This document shows positions 1 to 11,582 of a stretch of 64,000 nt of DNA, one piece after another. The notes under the pieces are model-generated. The model saw only the letters and a program-made list of their open reading frames with translations, searched no databases and was not told the origin of the DNA. The stretch's first letter is position 1; every line of letters begins with the position of its first letter. Made by a program: the position numbers and the translations under genes. The stretch is from Paenibacillus mangrovi (GTDB lineage: Bacteria; Bacillota; Bacilli; Paenibacillales; Paenibacillaceae). The DNA lies in NCBI RefSeq assembly GCF_022898935.1, contig NZ_JALIRP010000005.1, positions 1 through 64,000 of the forward strand. Direction: 5' to 3'.

Positions 1-118
1 TTACTCACCCGTCCGCCGCTAACCATCAGAGGAGCAAGCTCCTCATCAAGTCCGCTCGACTTGCATGTATTAGGCACGCCGCCAGCGTTCGTCCTGAGCC
101 AGGATCAAACTCTCCAAG
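1..118 (-). rRNA. 16S ribosomal RNA, 5' end (partial)
   Basis: The reverse strand carries the universal 5' landmark of bacterial 16S rRNA (AGAGTTTGATCCTGGCTCAG) followed by the conserved ACGAACGCTGGCGGCGTGCC block and the first variable hairpin, ending in GCGGACGGGTGAGTAA at the window edge. The V1 hairpin type fits Paenibacillus. The mature 5' end is estimated near position 118 from the usual seven to eight bases before AGAGTTTG. The rest of the gene and the remainder of the rRNA operon lie to the left, outside the window. Confidence 0.97.
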
Positions 119-244
119 AAAGTTTGTGACTCATTTTGAATCTGACGAGAAATAATTCTCATTTAAAACATCATCTATTTGTTCAGTTTTCAAAGAACTT
201 GTTTTCTGCTTCATTCGACAATCTTTTCGCCGAAGCAGGATTTT

Positions 245-273
245 ATTATATCATACTCTCTCAACCAAGTCAA
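245..273 (-). promoter_or_regulatory. rRNA operon promoter P2
   Basis: On the minus strand there is TTGACT, a 17-base spacer and a perfect TATAAT (AGTCAA at 268-273 and ATTATA at 245-250 on the plus strand). This would start a leader of about 120 bases before 16S rRNA. The leader contains the TTCTTTGAAAACTGAAC element (about 183-200) that is common in Firmicute rRNA leaders and resembles the boxA antitermination region. Confidence 0.85.
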
Positions 274-331
274 CACTTATTTAGTTAATGTTGTTTGTTT
301 CGAAAGCCCGCCGTGTTCAGCGGCAAGAAAT

Positions 332-361
332 AATATACCATGGATATCATACATAATGCAA
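332..361 (-). promoter_or_regulatory. rRNA operon promoter P1 (upstream)
   Basis: A second sigma-A-like promoter lies about 85 bases upstream of P2. It reads TTGCAT, an 18-base spacer and TATATT on the minus strand. Tandem promoters are usual for Bacillales rRNA operons. The 349-base gap between 16S and the next gene is accounted for by the leader, these two promoters and an AT-rich stretch (362-450) that probably serves the divergent gene at 468, where I could not define a clear promoter. Confidence 0.6.
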
Positions 362-467
362 CTATTTTTTTAAATTTAAAATATGTTAATGTTTACTTAT
401 TCCTATTATTCGTAAAAGCCATATAAAAAGCATCTTATTTACAATAACAATATACAGGGGGCTGACC

Positions 468-1715
468 ATGAATCATTGGCTGAAAAAGATTAGCAAAGGT
501 ATTGGCAAGAAGCTCGCCGCCGTACACCGCTGGAACGCCTGGATGATTGCCTTTCTTGCATTCAGCGGTTTGATACTCCCATGGGGAACCTGGAGAGAGA
601 TTTTAGGAGCGGGTAGAGTATGGCTGAAGTGGCTTCATCTCGGTGTTGGTCTTGCGCTGCTGCTTCCTGTTCTATATTATCTTTCGCTGGCCGGCAAGCA
701 TTGGTCTCTTCTCAAAGGCCGCCCTGCTCAGAAATGGAATGTACTTATTGTTCTCTTTATTATGGCAGGCTGGTTCCTCTCCGGAGTCGTCCTCTGGCAG
801 TTCCGCACTTTCGGACCAGCCTGGTCCAACCCTGCCTTGACCATTCATGATGCGTTTACCTGGATTGGGCTTCCCTATATGATCTATCATTCTATTACCC
901 GCACACGTTGGCTAAAAGAGCCCCATCGGCGGACAGTCCGCACCGACAGGCCACTAAACACCGTTACACCTTCGTCAGCATCCCAGCCATTGTATACCCG
1001 CAGAGCCTTTATCCGATCGGCAATCGGATTGGGGTTTGCTGTAACACTCGGTCCGTCTTTTGTTAAATGGCTGGCATCCAGTCTCAGCTTTGACGCGAAT
1101 GTCGAAAATCTTGTTCAGCAGGACGACAACCATTTGGTTCCCGCTCCACAGCCTGCGGCAGCATCCCTTCCTCCGGTTGGCGGAGGCTCCAAAGGAAGCT
1201 TCCGGATCTATACGGTAACGCCAATTCCCACATTCGATAATTCAAACTGGTCTTTTACCGTGGATGGTCTCGTGAATAAGCCGCTGAAGTGGAACTGGGA
1301 GGAGTTCGTGAAGCTACAGCGCACCGTACAGGTCAGCGACTTTCACTGCGTTACCGGATGGTCCGTCTACAATAATACTTGGGAAGGTATCTCGCTAAAG
1401 CAACTCCTCGAACAAGCCGGTGTTCAAGCCTCAGCCCAAACGGTCAAGTTCTACTCAGGCGATGGCGAATATACCGATTCTTTATCGTTGGAACAGGCTC
1501 AGATGAATGATATTATGGTCGCAGTCATGCTCGATGGAAAGCCGATTCCAAGCGATCTTGGGGGCCCTGTCCGACTGGTCGTCCCACAAATGTACGCCTA
1601 CAAGTCCGTCAAATGGCTCAACCGGATTGAGCTCATTGCTGAGGACCATGTCGGGTATTGGGAAGTCCGTGGTTACGATAAGGATGCATGGGTTCCTGAC
1701 TCAAAGCGGTCATGA
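468..1715 (+). CDS. membrane cytochrome b / molybdopterin (sulfite oxidase-fold) oxidoreductase fusion
   Basis: 415 residues. The N-terminal 150 residues form four hydrophobic segments (about 24-42, 52-73, 90-110, 124-141) with histidines at 20, 57, 127 and 141, which could ligate haem as in small b-type cytochromes. A twin-arginine-like stretch (RRAFIRSAIG, from 178) and another hydrophobic segment follow. The C-terminal half (about 245-400) has the sulfite oxidase molybdopterin fold, with the expected Mo-coordinating cysteine in FHCVTGWSV (C294) and the GGPVRLVVP segment. This puts the MsrP-like catalytic domain and its membrane haem partner in one chain. An AGGGGG ribosome site precedes the ATG. 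The substrate is unknown; reduction of an oxidised envelope compound is an inference. Convergent with the PBP gene, 23 bases apart. Confidence 0.85.
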   Translation: MNHWLKKISKGIGKKLAAVHRWNAWMIAFLAFSGLILPWGTWREILGAGRVWLKWLHLGVGLALLLPVLYYLSLAGKHWSLLKGRPAQKWNVLIVLFIMAGWFLSGVVLWQFRTFGPAWSNPALTIHDAFTWIGLPYMIYHSITRTRWLKEPHRRTVRTDRPLNTVTPSSASQPLYTRRAFIRSAIGLGFAVTLGPSFVKWLASSLSFDANVENLVQQDDNHLVPAPQPAAASLPPVGGGSKGSFRIYTVTPIPTFDNSNWSFTVDGLVNKPLKWNWEEFVKLQRTVQVSDFHCVTGWSVYNNTWEGISLKQLLEQAGVQASAQTVKFYSGDGEYTDSLSLEQAQMNDIMVAVMLDGKPIPSDLGGPVRLVVPQMYAYKSVKWLNRIELIAEDHVGYWEVRGYDKDAWVPDSKRS

Positions 1716-1738
1716 ATCACTTTCTCCATTGGCGCCAT

Positions 1739-3607
1739 CTATTTATACCCCTCTAATGCCTTGCTCATGACTGCTGAAAATAAGGCGGCGGCCTTCCCGC
1801 TGCCTGCGGTCATATAGTTATTCTGGTCCGTCCGGTCAAATCCCATCCAAACAGCAGCCGTCCATTCCGGAGTATAACCGACAAACCACAGATCGCGGTT
1901 CGCCTTGCTGCTTATGCCAGGCAGATCCAACTGGGTTGTACCCGTTTTTCCGGCAACCGGACGGTTCATGCATGCTTTTTTGCCTGTTCCCTCATTAACC
2001 ACGCTTCGCAGCATGCCCGTCATTCTCTCCGCCGTTAAAGGCGAGATGGCTTGGCGTTCATTGGAATGATGCGAATACAGCACCCTACCTTTTGAATCTT
2101 TTATCTGTCGCACCATATGGGCTTCACGAAAAAACCCGCCGCTGGCAAATACACTGTATGCCTGTGCCATTTTCAAGGGCGAGACCCCTGTATGTACCCC
2201 TCCAAGAGCAATGGACAGATTATAGTCCTCCTGGGTCAGCTCTATGCCGAGCTTTGCAGCAAACTTCTGCGCCTTTGAAATGCCTACCTGCTGCAGCAAC
2301 CACACGGCTGGGGCGTTGACGGACTGCTGAAGGGCTTGCTTCATACTCATTTGGCCTTGGTAAGTACCATTCAGGTTTTCGGGTTTATAACTTCCATAAG
2401 CAGCCTGACGATCCTGAAGCATACTCTCGGGAGTATAAAAACCGCTCTCCAGCACTGGCCCGTAAACAATAATCGGCTTAAAAGCAGAGCCTGGCTGCCG
2501 CGCGTCAATCACCGCCCTATTCAGCCCCCCTGTCACCGGATTACGCCCTCCAGTTAATGCTACGATTTCGCCGGTCCGGTGATCGATCATCACCATAGCC
2601 GCCTCAACCTGCTGATCTTTTCCGTTCGGGGGAAATAGATCTGGATTACGGAACGACTCTTCCAGCGCGCTTTGGGCTGCCCTGTTCATCCCCGTAACAA
2701 TGGTATAACCTCCTGTTTGCAGTTCTTCCCTCGATTTGCCGGTGAGCCTCGTAGCTTCCTGAAGTGCGGCATCGATATATGAAGCACCGATCGTTTTATT
2801 GTTAACTGCCGCGGGCGGCTTATATTCCTCATGAACCGCAGCCATCATCTCTTCGCCGGTAATCAACCCCTGCTGCCGCATGATGCCAAGCACAAGCTCC
2901 CGCCTTTTCACGGGCAGCTCACTATCGCCTAACGGATTATAGATGGAAGGTCCCTTCGGAATGGCAGCCAATGCAGCGATCTGCATGATATCAAGCTTTT
3001 TCAAATCAGAAATCCCGAAATAGTGCTCAGCCGCCGCCTTCACGCCATGCTGACTATCCCCCATATAGATCTGATTCAGATATAGCTGCAAAATATCATG
3101 TTTGGACAGCCGCTTCTCCAAAGCCAGAGCAAGGGAGGCCTCGTTCAGCTTGCGCAGCATATTTTTATCCCGGTTTAGAAAAAGATTCCGTGCCAGCTGC
3201 TGGGTGATGGTGCTGCCTCCTTCCGATACCTGAAAATGGGCTGTATTGTTTAATATTGCGCGGGCAATCCCTTTGTAATCCAATCCGTGATGAAGATAGA
3301 AGCTGCGGTCTTCCACAGCAAGAAAGGTATCAATCAGCAAATCTGGCATTTCCTCTAGTTCCGCCGTTACTCTATAGCCCGATTCTGGCAGAGGAATTTT
3401 GCGCAGAACCGTTCCATCCGAGGCAGTAATAACGCTTGATTCCCGGAGTACTAATTTCTCAGGATAACGCCCCAGCACGATTCCTCCGTATTCATGAACG
3501 TAGAACAGCCCAGCCAATACCAGAGCCGCCAAGATCACCGCCAAGTCAAACGCATAGTAAAAGCTCCTCAGAAGCTTTCGTCTAACGACAGCCTGCAAGC
3601 CACTCAT
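1739..3607 (-). CDS. class A penicillin-binding protein (transglycosylase/transpeptidase)
   Basis: 622 residues. Peptidoglycan synthase with a short cytoplasmic N-terminus and one membrane anchor (about 20-40). The GT51 domain carries EDRSFYLHHG (predicted catalytic Glu99) and the GGSTITQQLARNLFL motif. The transpeptidase domain has SAFK (Ser374), SVN (429-431) and a KTGTT motif near residue 550. It is on the short side for a PBP1-type enzyme and has no C-terminal extension, so it resembles PBP4/PbpD or PBP2c types more than PBP1a/b. The start overlaps the stop of the preceding gene in an ATGA arrangement, so translation is probably coupled to the sensor-like protein upstream. Confidence 0.93.
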   Translation of the reverse strand: MSGLQAVVRRKLLRSFYYAFDLAVILAALVLAGLFYVHEYGGIVLGRYPEKLVLRESSVITASDGTVLRKIPLPESGYRVTAELEEMPDLLIDTFLAVEDRSFYLHHGLDYKGIARAILNNTAHFQVSEGGSTITQQLARNLFLNRDKNMLRKLNEASLALALEKRLSKHDILQLYLNQIYMGDSQHGVKAAAEHYFGISDLKKLDIMQIAALAAIPKGPSIYNPLGDSELPVKRRELVLGIMRQQGLITGEEMMAAVHEEYKPPAAVNNKTIGASYIDAALQEATRLTGKSREELQTGGYTIVTGMNRAAQSALEESFRNPDLFPPNGKDQQVEAAMVMIDHRTGEIVALTGGRNPVTGGLNRAVIDARQPGSAFKPIIVYGPVLESGFYTPESMLQDRQAAYGSYKPENLNGTYQGQMSMKQALQQSVNAPAVWLLQQVGISKAQKFAAKLGIELTQEDYNLSIALGGVHTGVSPLKMAQAYSVFASGGFFREAHMVRQIKDSKGRVLYSHHSNERQAISPLTAERMTGMLRSVVNEGTGKKACMNRPVAGKTGTTQLDLPGISSKANRDLWFVGYTPEWTAAVWMGFDRTDQNNYMTAGSGKAAALFSAVMSKALEGYK

Positions 3608-4227
3608 GACGCAGTCATCAGGCTCTCCAGGAGCCTCTCCATCCCAAGCGCCTCCCGCTTCACTGTTTCCATGTCGAACTGTCCTGTATCATCGGGACCA
3701 TTTCTGATAGACTCCACGTCATCCAATGCACGAAGCAGCGATCTAATCCTTAAGATCAGCGCCATGATCTCATCATTTCCGAGCGGAATGGCCGGCGCTT
3801 CATTGGTGACCTGAGGTGGGGGCAGTATACCTGCCGGCGAGGGAACGCCTGACTGGTTTATGTGGTGCAAATGAGCAGCCAATTCCTTCAGTTCTCCCAG
3901 TGATGCAACCTCCAGTTTCTGAAAAGAACCTTTATTCGCCAGCCCTTCTGCGGCTTTTAGAAGTGACTTCATATCATCAGCCGTCTTTTGCGATCGAAGC
4001 ATAAATATAGCGGTGAATATGGTTAGAAAAATGAAGACGGCTATGGGCGTTCTGCCGATATGATTCATCAGCCAATGCGATGTCCTGGCCCCAAACGAAT
4101 CAGGTGAAACATGTGCGTAGACATAAGCGAAAGTGCTATACACCAAAAAAAGAGAAATACCGCTGAGCAGCAGGCTTCCCATAAAGATATACAAGTAACC
4201 TGCGCGTACCGTTAGCACTCTTTTCAA
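3604..4227 (-). CDS. sensor-like membrane protein without a kinase domain
   Basis: About 207 residues. A TTG at 4227 is the likely start because AAGGAGGG sits nine bases before it; an upstream in-frame ATG (4248) lies on the far side of that ribosome site. Two membrane segments (about 6-31 and 60-78) flank a short extracellular loop, followed by a HAMP-like amphipathic region and a C-terminal tail with no HisKA or ATPase motifs. The sequence around the second segment (MNHIGRTP) matches the same place in the neighbouring histidine kinase (INHIGSGP), so the two input modules are probably paralogous. It is coupled to the PBP gene by a 4-base overlap. Function unknown; it may modulate the kinase or the PBP. 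Confidence 0.75.
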   Translation of the reverse strand: MKRVLTVRAGYLYIFMGSLLLSGISLFLVYSTFAYVYAHVSPDSFGARTSHWLMNHIGRTPIAVFIFLTIFTAIFMLRSQKTADDMKSLLKAAEGLANKGSFQKLEVASLGELKELAAHLHHINQSGVPSPAGILPPPQVTNEAPAIPLGNDEIMALILRIRSLLRALDDVESIRNGPDDTGQFDMETVKREALGMERLLESLMTAS

Positions 4228-4294
4228 AACCTCAATCCCTCCTTGCATATAAGCAACCCTTCATCACTCTATGCAAAAAAGGATATCGGCTAAA

Positions 4295-4333
4295 TCTTAA
4301 GAAACAGCCTGAAAATTCTTAACATTCTCTTAA
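4295..4333 (-). promoter_or_regulatory. phased TTAAGA repeats, candidate response-regulator site
   Basis: Three identical hexamers read TTAAGA on the minus strand (plus-strand TCTTAA at 4295, 4317 and 4328). Their starts are 22 and 11 bases apart, so they sit on one face of the helix. Direct hexamers at 11-base phase are the usual binding pattern of OmpR/PhoB-family regulators. They lie 68-106 bases upstream of the sensor-like protein/PBP pair and just after the OmpR-family system, whose regulator is the obvious candidate. No convincing -35/-10 pair was found beside them. Confidence 0.5.
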
Positions 4334-4382
4334 TATCACGCGAAAGTATAGTTCGGGATGCCATCGCCATCCTACAGCTATT

Positions 4383-5513
4383 TTAGCCTGTTTTCGATAG
4401 AGGTTCCTTGGAGAGCGGGAAGCAGGTGATAAAATCCGTTCGGTACATATCGCTTTGTGCTGTAATTATGCCATGATGACGGTCGATGATTCCCTTCGCA
4501 ATGGCGAGTCCAAGACCCGAGCCGCCAGTATGCTGCGAGCGGGAGCGCTCTGCCCGGTAAAAGCGTTCAAAAATATGCGGAAGATCGCTTTCGGCGATCA
4601 CTTCCCCAAAATTGCTGATCCGCACAACGGCCTCATCATCTTGGCGTTCAAAGGAAATCTCCAGCTTTTTTCCTGCTTTGCCGTACCGGATCGCATTGGC
4701 AATCAGATTCTCATAAGCTCTCACCAATTCATACGGCGCCGCCTGAATCCATAACGCTTCATCCGTATAATCGTTCATTGTATAGGTCATGCCTGCCATG
4801 TTCAGCTCCGGAACGGCTTCATCGACCAGCTGCCCGATAAAAGCCTTCAGATCTAGAGGCTCCAGCACGAGAGGCAATCCACCGCTGTTCACGCGCGTAT
4901 ATTCGAACAAATCGTCGATCAGCTTGCGCAGCACGAGCGTTTTTTGATAGGCAATATCGACGTAATACCGAAGCTCCATCTCGTCACGGCAGCGATCTTG
5001 CTCAACGTACTCCAGAAAGCCGAGAATCGACGTAAGCGGTGTGCGCAAATCGTGAGAGACGCCTGTGATGAGCTCGTTTTTCGCTTGAACCGCAGCTCGC
5101 TCTTCGATCAGGGAATGCTGCAGCCGCTCGGACATGATGTTGATGTTCTCTGCCAGTACGCCCAGTTCGTCCGTTGTTCTGACCTCGATCCGGTGGGATT
5201 CTCCCAGCTTGGTGATCTGCTGGATTCCCGATGTGATCTCCTCGAGATAAGAGATGATTTTCCGTGTGAATAAAAAAAAGAAAATGAGAAAACTAACAAT
5301 GCCTGCAGCAAACAGCACCGGTCCCGAACCGATATGATTAATAACCCACTTCAACATCATCGTAAAGGGGGAGGGATTGCGCTCCGGGCTTAAATAGACC
5401 GTGGAGTTTACCAGCTTATATCCAGCCGTGAGCAGGCCTGCCCCTGATAGAATGCTTAATATAAAAGCCCAAATGAACTTCCAGCGGATCGTACTGATAT
5501 ATTTTGCATGCAT
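4383..5513 (-). CDS. sensor histidine kinase (VanS-like)
   Basis: 376 residues. Membrane sensor with two transmembrane segments (about 11-33 and 64-82) enclosing a loop of only about 30 residues, a HAMP domain (about 85-135), a HisKA box GVSHDLRTPL with predicted phospho-His154, and an HATPase_c domain with N box NLIANAIRYG and G box GSGLGLAI. The short extracellular loop suggests sensing within or at the membrane. It starts 24 bases after the response regulator stop with GGAGGTG ahead of the ATG, so the two are one operon. Ligand unknown; the following PBP gene suggests an envelope signal. Confidence 0.93.
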   Translation of the reverse strand: MHAKYISTIRWKFIWAFILSILSGAGLLTAGYKLVNSTVYLSPERNPSPFTMMLKWVINHIGSGPVLFAAGIVSFLIFFFLFTRKIISYLEEITSGIQQITKLGESHRIEVRTTDELGVLAENINIMSERLQHSLIEERAAVQAKNELITGVSHDLRTPLTSILGFLEYVEQDRCRDEMELRYYVDIAYQKTLVLRKLIDDLFEYTRVNSGGLPLVLEPLDLKAFIGQLVDEAVPELNMAGMTYTMNDYTDEALWIQAAPYELVRAYENLIANAIRYGKAGKKLEISFERQDDEAVVRISNFGEVIAESDLPHIFERFYRAERSRSQHTGGSGLGLAIAKGIIDRHHGIITAQSDMYRTDFITCFPLSKEPLSKTG

Positions 5514-5537
5514 AATGTAGGTTTCACCTCCAGCGCT

Positions 5538-6245
5538 TTAGGACGGATTGTCCAATTTATAACCGACTCCCCACACCGTTTGCACGTAGCGCGGGCGTTT
5601 CGGATCATTTTCGATTTTCTCGCGGATTTTGCGTACATGGACCATGACGGTGTTGCCTCCATCCAGGAAAGGCTCATTCCATACATTGTTGTATATCTGC
5701 TCCATGCTGAGCACTTGCCCCTGATATTTGGCCAGAAGTTCCAGAATCGCAAACTCCCGTGGTGTCAGTTTGACATTGCATCCGTTCACATGAACCTCGT
5801 GCTTGCTGATATCGATGACCAAATCTTCGAATACCAGCTGATTTTCTCCAGCTTGAACATGTGTTTCTCTATTAAATTTATGGTAGCGGCGCAGCTGTGA
5901 TTTCACTCTGGCCACAAGCTCCAGCGGATTAAAAGGCTTGCCGACATAGTCATCAGCTCCGATGCTGAGTCCGTGGATTTTGTCCATGTCCGTATTCTTC
6001 GCAGACAGCATGATGATCGGCACGTTGCGCTCTTCACGGATCTTCATGCAGGCGGCGATTCCATCCATCTTCGGCATCATGACATCCAGAATAATGAGAT
6101 CCACCTCTTCCTGTTCCAGCCAGCGCAGCGCTTCTGTCCCGTCATAGGCTTTAAGCAAACGGTACCCCTCATTAGCCAAATAAATATCGAGCAGCTTCAC
6201 GATTTCTTTTTCATCATCAACGAGCAAAATGGTTTCTTTTCTCAC
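5538..6245 (-). CDS. OmpR/VanR-family response regulator
   Basis: 235 residues, starting at a GTG preceded by AAAGGA. The receiver domain (1-120) has the acidic pair DDE, phospho-acceptor Asp in LIILDVMMPKMDG, and the conserved Lys in GKPFNPLELVARV. The C-terminal winged helix (about 135-235) contains LTPREFAILELLAKYQG and the VHVRKIREKIE recognition region. It partners the kinase immediately downstream and is the likely reader of the phased TTAAGA repeats upstream of the sensor-like protein/PBP pair. Confidence 0.94.
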   Translation of the reverse strand: MRKETILLVDDEKEIVKLLDIYLANEGYRLLKAYDGTEALRWLEQEEVDLIILDVMMPKMDGIAACMKIREERNVPIIMLSAKNTDMDKIHGLSIGADDYVGKPFNPLELVARVKSQLRRYHKFNRETHVQAGENQLVFEDLVIDISKHEVHVNGCNVKLTPREFAILELLAKYQGQVLSMEQIYNNVWNEPFLDGGNTVMVHVRKIREKIENDPKRPRYVQTVWGVGYKLDNPS

Positions 6246-6350
6246 GGGGAAGAGTCCTTTCGAATGGATAATGAATTCATATTTCCTTTATATTAACAAA
6301 GATTCCAATCCTATGACTCTATGAAAATGGATGCGCAACTTTCTGAATAA

Positions 6351-6392
6351 CGCAAAAAAGTCCTGAGCTCATGTTGCCATGAACCAGGACTT
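6351..6392 (-). terminator. rho-independent terminator after ligA
   Basis: On the minus strand AAGTCCTG pairs with CAGGACTT across a 19-base loop, followed by a TTTTTT run. It lies 30 bases after the ligA stop and separates the pcrB-pcrA-ligA operon from the two-component genes. Confidence 0.8.
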
Positions 6393-6421
6393 CCCTGCTT
6401 ACTAACGTGTTTCGTATGAAG

Positions 6422-8458
<2,037 letters not shown>

Positions 8459-8486
8459 TCACAATAATTTTTAATATATTAGGGCT

Positions 8487-10814
8487 CTATTCTTCCACTT
8501 TCGTGATTGGTGCAAACCCTGCTAGCAGGCGTTTCACGCCGACAGGAGCAGGAAAAGCGATCTGCAGCTCGGTATCGTTCCCGCTGCCTTTGACCGATAC
8601 GACGGTGCCTGTACCCCATTTGCCATGAGATACTTTATCGCCAGCCTTCAGCGCAGTCAGATCCGCCGTGCTGCCCACAGCCGCTGCCTTGTGCGGTACG
8701 GAGGTCGTCACGGTCGCTTTGGCCTGCGAACCGGAAGCCGTTGCAGTCGAACCGCTTAAGGATGAGTTCCCGGCACTCCGTCCGAAATTGCTCCCGCCAC
8801 TGCCGAAACCACGACCACCATACGAGCCGCCGATGTTGCCGCCGCGGCGGTAACGGTCACGGGCTACGCCCGTGTCCTCTTTGAGCTCCTCGGGAATCTC
8901 ATCCAGGAAGCGCGAAGGCGGATTGGCCGTCGTGCGGCCAAAAAGGGTACGCATCTGCGCGCAGGACAGAAACAGCTGTTGTTCCGCACGTGTAATGCCG
9001 ACATAGGCAAGGCGGCGTTCCTCTTCCAGCTCCTCGTTGTCCTGAAATGCGCGGCTGTGAGGGAATACGCCCTCCTCCATTCCGACGATAAACACGACCT
9101 TGAACTCCAGACCTTTCGCGCTGTGCATGGTCATGAGAATCACGGCATCAGACTGGTCCTCTTCCTCGTCGTTCATCGAATCGATGTCAGCAATCAGAGC
9201 AAGATCCGTCAGGAAGGATACAAGCGACTTGTCGTCATTATTTTTCTCGAATTCCATCGTAACGGACAAGAACTCGTCGATATTCTCGAGGCGCGACCGT
9301 GATTCGATCGTATTTTCGCGCTGCATCTCGATGCGGTACTGGCTCATCTCCAGCATTTTTTCGGTGAGCTCTGTGACGGATAGATAGTCTACCATTTGGT
9401 TCAGCGCTGCGATCATATCATAGAATTCCACGAGTGCATTACGCGTCCTACCGGCGAAACCAAGATCGTCTACAACAGCGAGCACTTGGAAAATAGAAAC
9501 TCCACGTTCGGCAGCCGCCGCGCTGAGCTTAGCTACGCTGGTGTCGCCGATGCCTCTTTTCGGCACATTAATGACACGGGCCAAACTGAGATCATCATCC
9601 GGGTTGGAAATGAGACGTAGATACCCGAGAATGTCCTTAATCTCTTTGCGATCATAGAACTTGATGCCTCCTACGATCTGGTACGGGATATCCGACTTGA
9701 TCAGAATTTCCTCTATGACCCGGGACTGGGCGTTCGTGCGGTACAAAATAGCATGATCCTGATAGGACTTGCCCTGCTTGACGTTCTTGTTGATTTCCGA
9801 GGTCACGAAATACCCCTCATCATGCTCCGAATCGGCGCGGTAGACCTTGATCTTGGCGCCGTCGCCCTGGTCCGTCCACAACTTCTTCGGCTTACGTCCG
9901 CTGTTCTGCTTAATGACTTCGTTCGCTGCATTCAGAATCGTGGAAGTGGAACGATAATTCTGCTCGAGCATGATCGTCCGTGCTTCAGGGTAGTCTTCCT
10001 CGAAGTTGAGAATGTTGCTGATATCCGCACCGCGCCATCTGTAAATGGACTGGTCGCTGTCGCCGACCACGCAAATCCGGTGATGGCCATCAGCCAGCAT
10101 CCGGCAGAGCATATACTGCGCACGGTTGGTATCCTGATATTCGTCAACGTGAATGTACTGGAATTTTTTCTGGTAGAAATCAAGAACCTCAGGCACTTCC
10201 TTAAACAGCTGGATCGTCGCCATGATCAGATCGTCAAAGTCCAGAGAGTTGTTGCTTTTAAGACGGCGCTGGTACATGGTGTATACTTTGGCTGCAATGC
10301 TTTCAATGTAGTCGCCGGCTTTTTGCTCATACTGCGCTGGCGTGATCAACTCATTCTTGGCGGTGCTGATCAGGGAAAGAACGGCTTTCGGTTCAAATTT
10401 TTTCGTATCGAGGTTCAAATCCTTCATGCAGTTGCGGACGAGCGACAGTTGGTCTGTCGAGTCCAAAATGGTGAAGTTAGAGTTAAAGCCGATCCGATCG
10501 ATATCCTTGCGGAGAATACGCACGCACATGGAGTGGAATGTGGATACCCAGATGTCGCGGCCTTCGCCTCCGACCAGCTTGGTGACACGCTCCTGCATCT
10601 CACGGGCTGCTTTATTGGTAAAAGTAATCGCCAAAACGCCCCAAGGCGGAGCTTTGCGGGTGGCGATCAGATAAGCAATGCGGTGCGTCAGCACCCGCGT
10701 CTTGCCGCTTCCCGCTCCAGCCAAAATCAGCAGCGGTCCTTCCGTCGCTTCGACGGCCTGCTGCTGCGGTGGATTCAGTTTTTTAATAGCTTGTTGTATA
10801 TCAATCGGTTGCAT
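8487..10814 (-). CDS. pcrA: ATP-dependent DNA helicase PcrA (UvrD family)
   Basis: 775 residues. 3'-5' superfamily 1A helicase for repair, plasmid replication and removal of RecA filaments. Walker A is in [19 protein letters not shown], Walker B in [12 protein letters not shown], motif III in [14 protein letters not shown] and motif V/VI in [10 protein letters not shown] and [12 protein letters not shown]. The tail has a glycine/serine-rich linker (about residues 650-705) and then a Tudor-like segment ([15 protein letters not shown]), known in Bacillus PcrA to contact RNA polymerase. It lies 46 bases after pcrB and shares the pcrB promoter. Confidence 0.97.
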   Translation of the reverse strand: MQPIDIQQAIKKLNPPQQQAVEATEGPLLILAGAGSGKTRVLTHRIAYLIATRKAPPWGVLAITFTNKAAREMQERVTKLVGGEGRDIWVSTFHSMCVRILRKDIDRIGFNSNFTILDSTDQLSLVRNCMKDLNLDTKKFEPKAVLSLISTAKNELITPAQYEQKAGDYIESIAAKVYTMYQRRLKSNNSLDFDDLIMATIQLFKEVPEVLDFYQKKFQYIHVDEYQDTNRAQYMLCRMLADGHHRICVVGDSDQSIYRWRGADISNILNFEEDYPEARTIMLEQNYRSTSTILNAANEVIKQNSGRKPKKLWTDQGDGAKIKVYRADSEHDEGYFVTSEINKNVKQGKSYQDHAILYRTNAQSRVIEEILIKSDIPYQIVGGIKFYDRKEIKDILGYLRLISNPDDDLSLARVINVPKRGIGDTSVAKLSAAAAERGVSIFQVLAVVDDLGFAGRTRNALVEFYDMIAALNQMVDYLSVTELTEKMLEMSQYRIEMQRENTIESRSRLENIDEFLSVTMEFEKNNDDKSLVSFLTDLALIADIDSMNDEEEDQSDAVILMTMHSAKGLEFKVVFIVGMEEGVFPHSRAFQDNEELEEERRLAYVGITRAEQQLFLSCAQMRTLFGRTTANPPSRFLDEIPEELKEDTGVARDRYRRGGNIGGSYGGRGFGSGGSNFGRSAGNSSLSGSTATASGSQAKATVTTSVPHKAAAVGSTADLTALKAGDKVSHGKWGTGTVVSVKGSGNDTELQIAFPAPVGVKRLLAGFAPITKVEE

Positions 10815-10860
10815 GCGCGCATGCTCCTTCCTGAATGTGTTTTTTCGTATTCTGCCGCGC

Positions 10861-11547
10861 TTATTTCACGGCTTTGACGGTGAGCAGCGCCTGTTTCAAG
10901 TTATCATATACCGCGTTTCCGACCACGATTGTATCACAGACGGCTGCCGCCTTAGCTGCAGTTTCCGCATCATGAATGCCGCCCCCGTAGAATACCTTGG
11001 CGGTCTGTACGGATTGATGTATTTTCTTAACCGTATCCATGTCTCCAAAGCTCCCGCTATACTCGACATACACCACAGGTAGTGACATCAGCTTGTCCGC
11101 CACCTGTGCATAGGCAGCAGCGCCGGACGCATCCAAATCAGTCTGGGCACCGGTCATCTGGGCTACGGTCGAATCAGGGTTCAAAATGATATAGCCTTCG
11201 GGAACGAGCAGATCCCACGGAATCATATAGCCGTATTCATCCACAGCCCGTTGGTGATGGCCAGTAATCCACATCGAGTCCGCCGTATTCATTACCATCG
11301 GAATCATGTACAGATCGAAGCCGGGCACAACCATCTCCAGATTGGAAACCTCCAGCACGCATGGAACCTCATAACGTCGCACCCGCGCCAGCAAATCCAC
11401 CGTATTGTCATACGTCACGCCGCTTGAGCCGCCTACCATAATGGCGTCAGTTCCGGACATGCATATCGCTTCCAGCGCGTTATCATCTATTTCCCGGTCC
11501 GGGTCCAGCTTAAAGACATGTCTCCAGGGTTTAATCATCTGCTTCAA
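10861..11547 (-). CDS. pcrB: heptaprenylglyceryl phosphate synthase PcrB
   Basis: 228 residues, TIM-barrel prenyltransferase that joins heptaprenyl diphosphate to sn-glycerol-1-phosphate to make an archaeal-type ether lipid precursor in Bacillales. Family landmarks are [13 protein letters not shown] at the N-terminus, the [10 protein letters not shown] phosphate-binding loop, and [10 protein letters not shown] and FYGGGIHD in the C-terminal half. The TTG start is supported by GGAGG eight bases upstream. It heads the pcrB-pcrA-ligA operon. Confidence 0.95.
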   Translation of the reverse strand: MKQMIKPWRHVFKLDPDREIDDNALEAICMSGTDAIMVGGSSGVTYDNTVDLLARVRRYEVPCVLEVSNLEMVVPGFDLYMIPMVMNTADSMWITGHHQRAVDEYGYMIPWDLLVPEGYIILNPDSTVAQMTGAQTDLDASGAAAYAQVADKLMSLPVVYVEYSGSFGDMDTVKKIHQSVQTAKVFYGGGIHDAETAAKAAAVCDTIVVGNAVYDNLKQALLTVKAVK

Positions 11548-11582
11548 ACGTCATTCCTCCACGACTTTTTCTTCATAAATCT

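Noticed and set aside
9753..10877. 374-residue plus-strand frame antisense to pcrA
   Set aside because: Lies opposite the conserved helicase motifs and shows composition typical of a reverse-complement frame, with no start signals.
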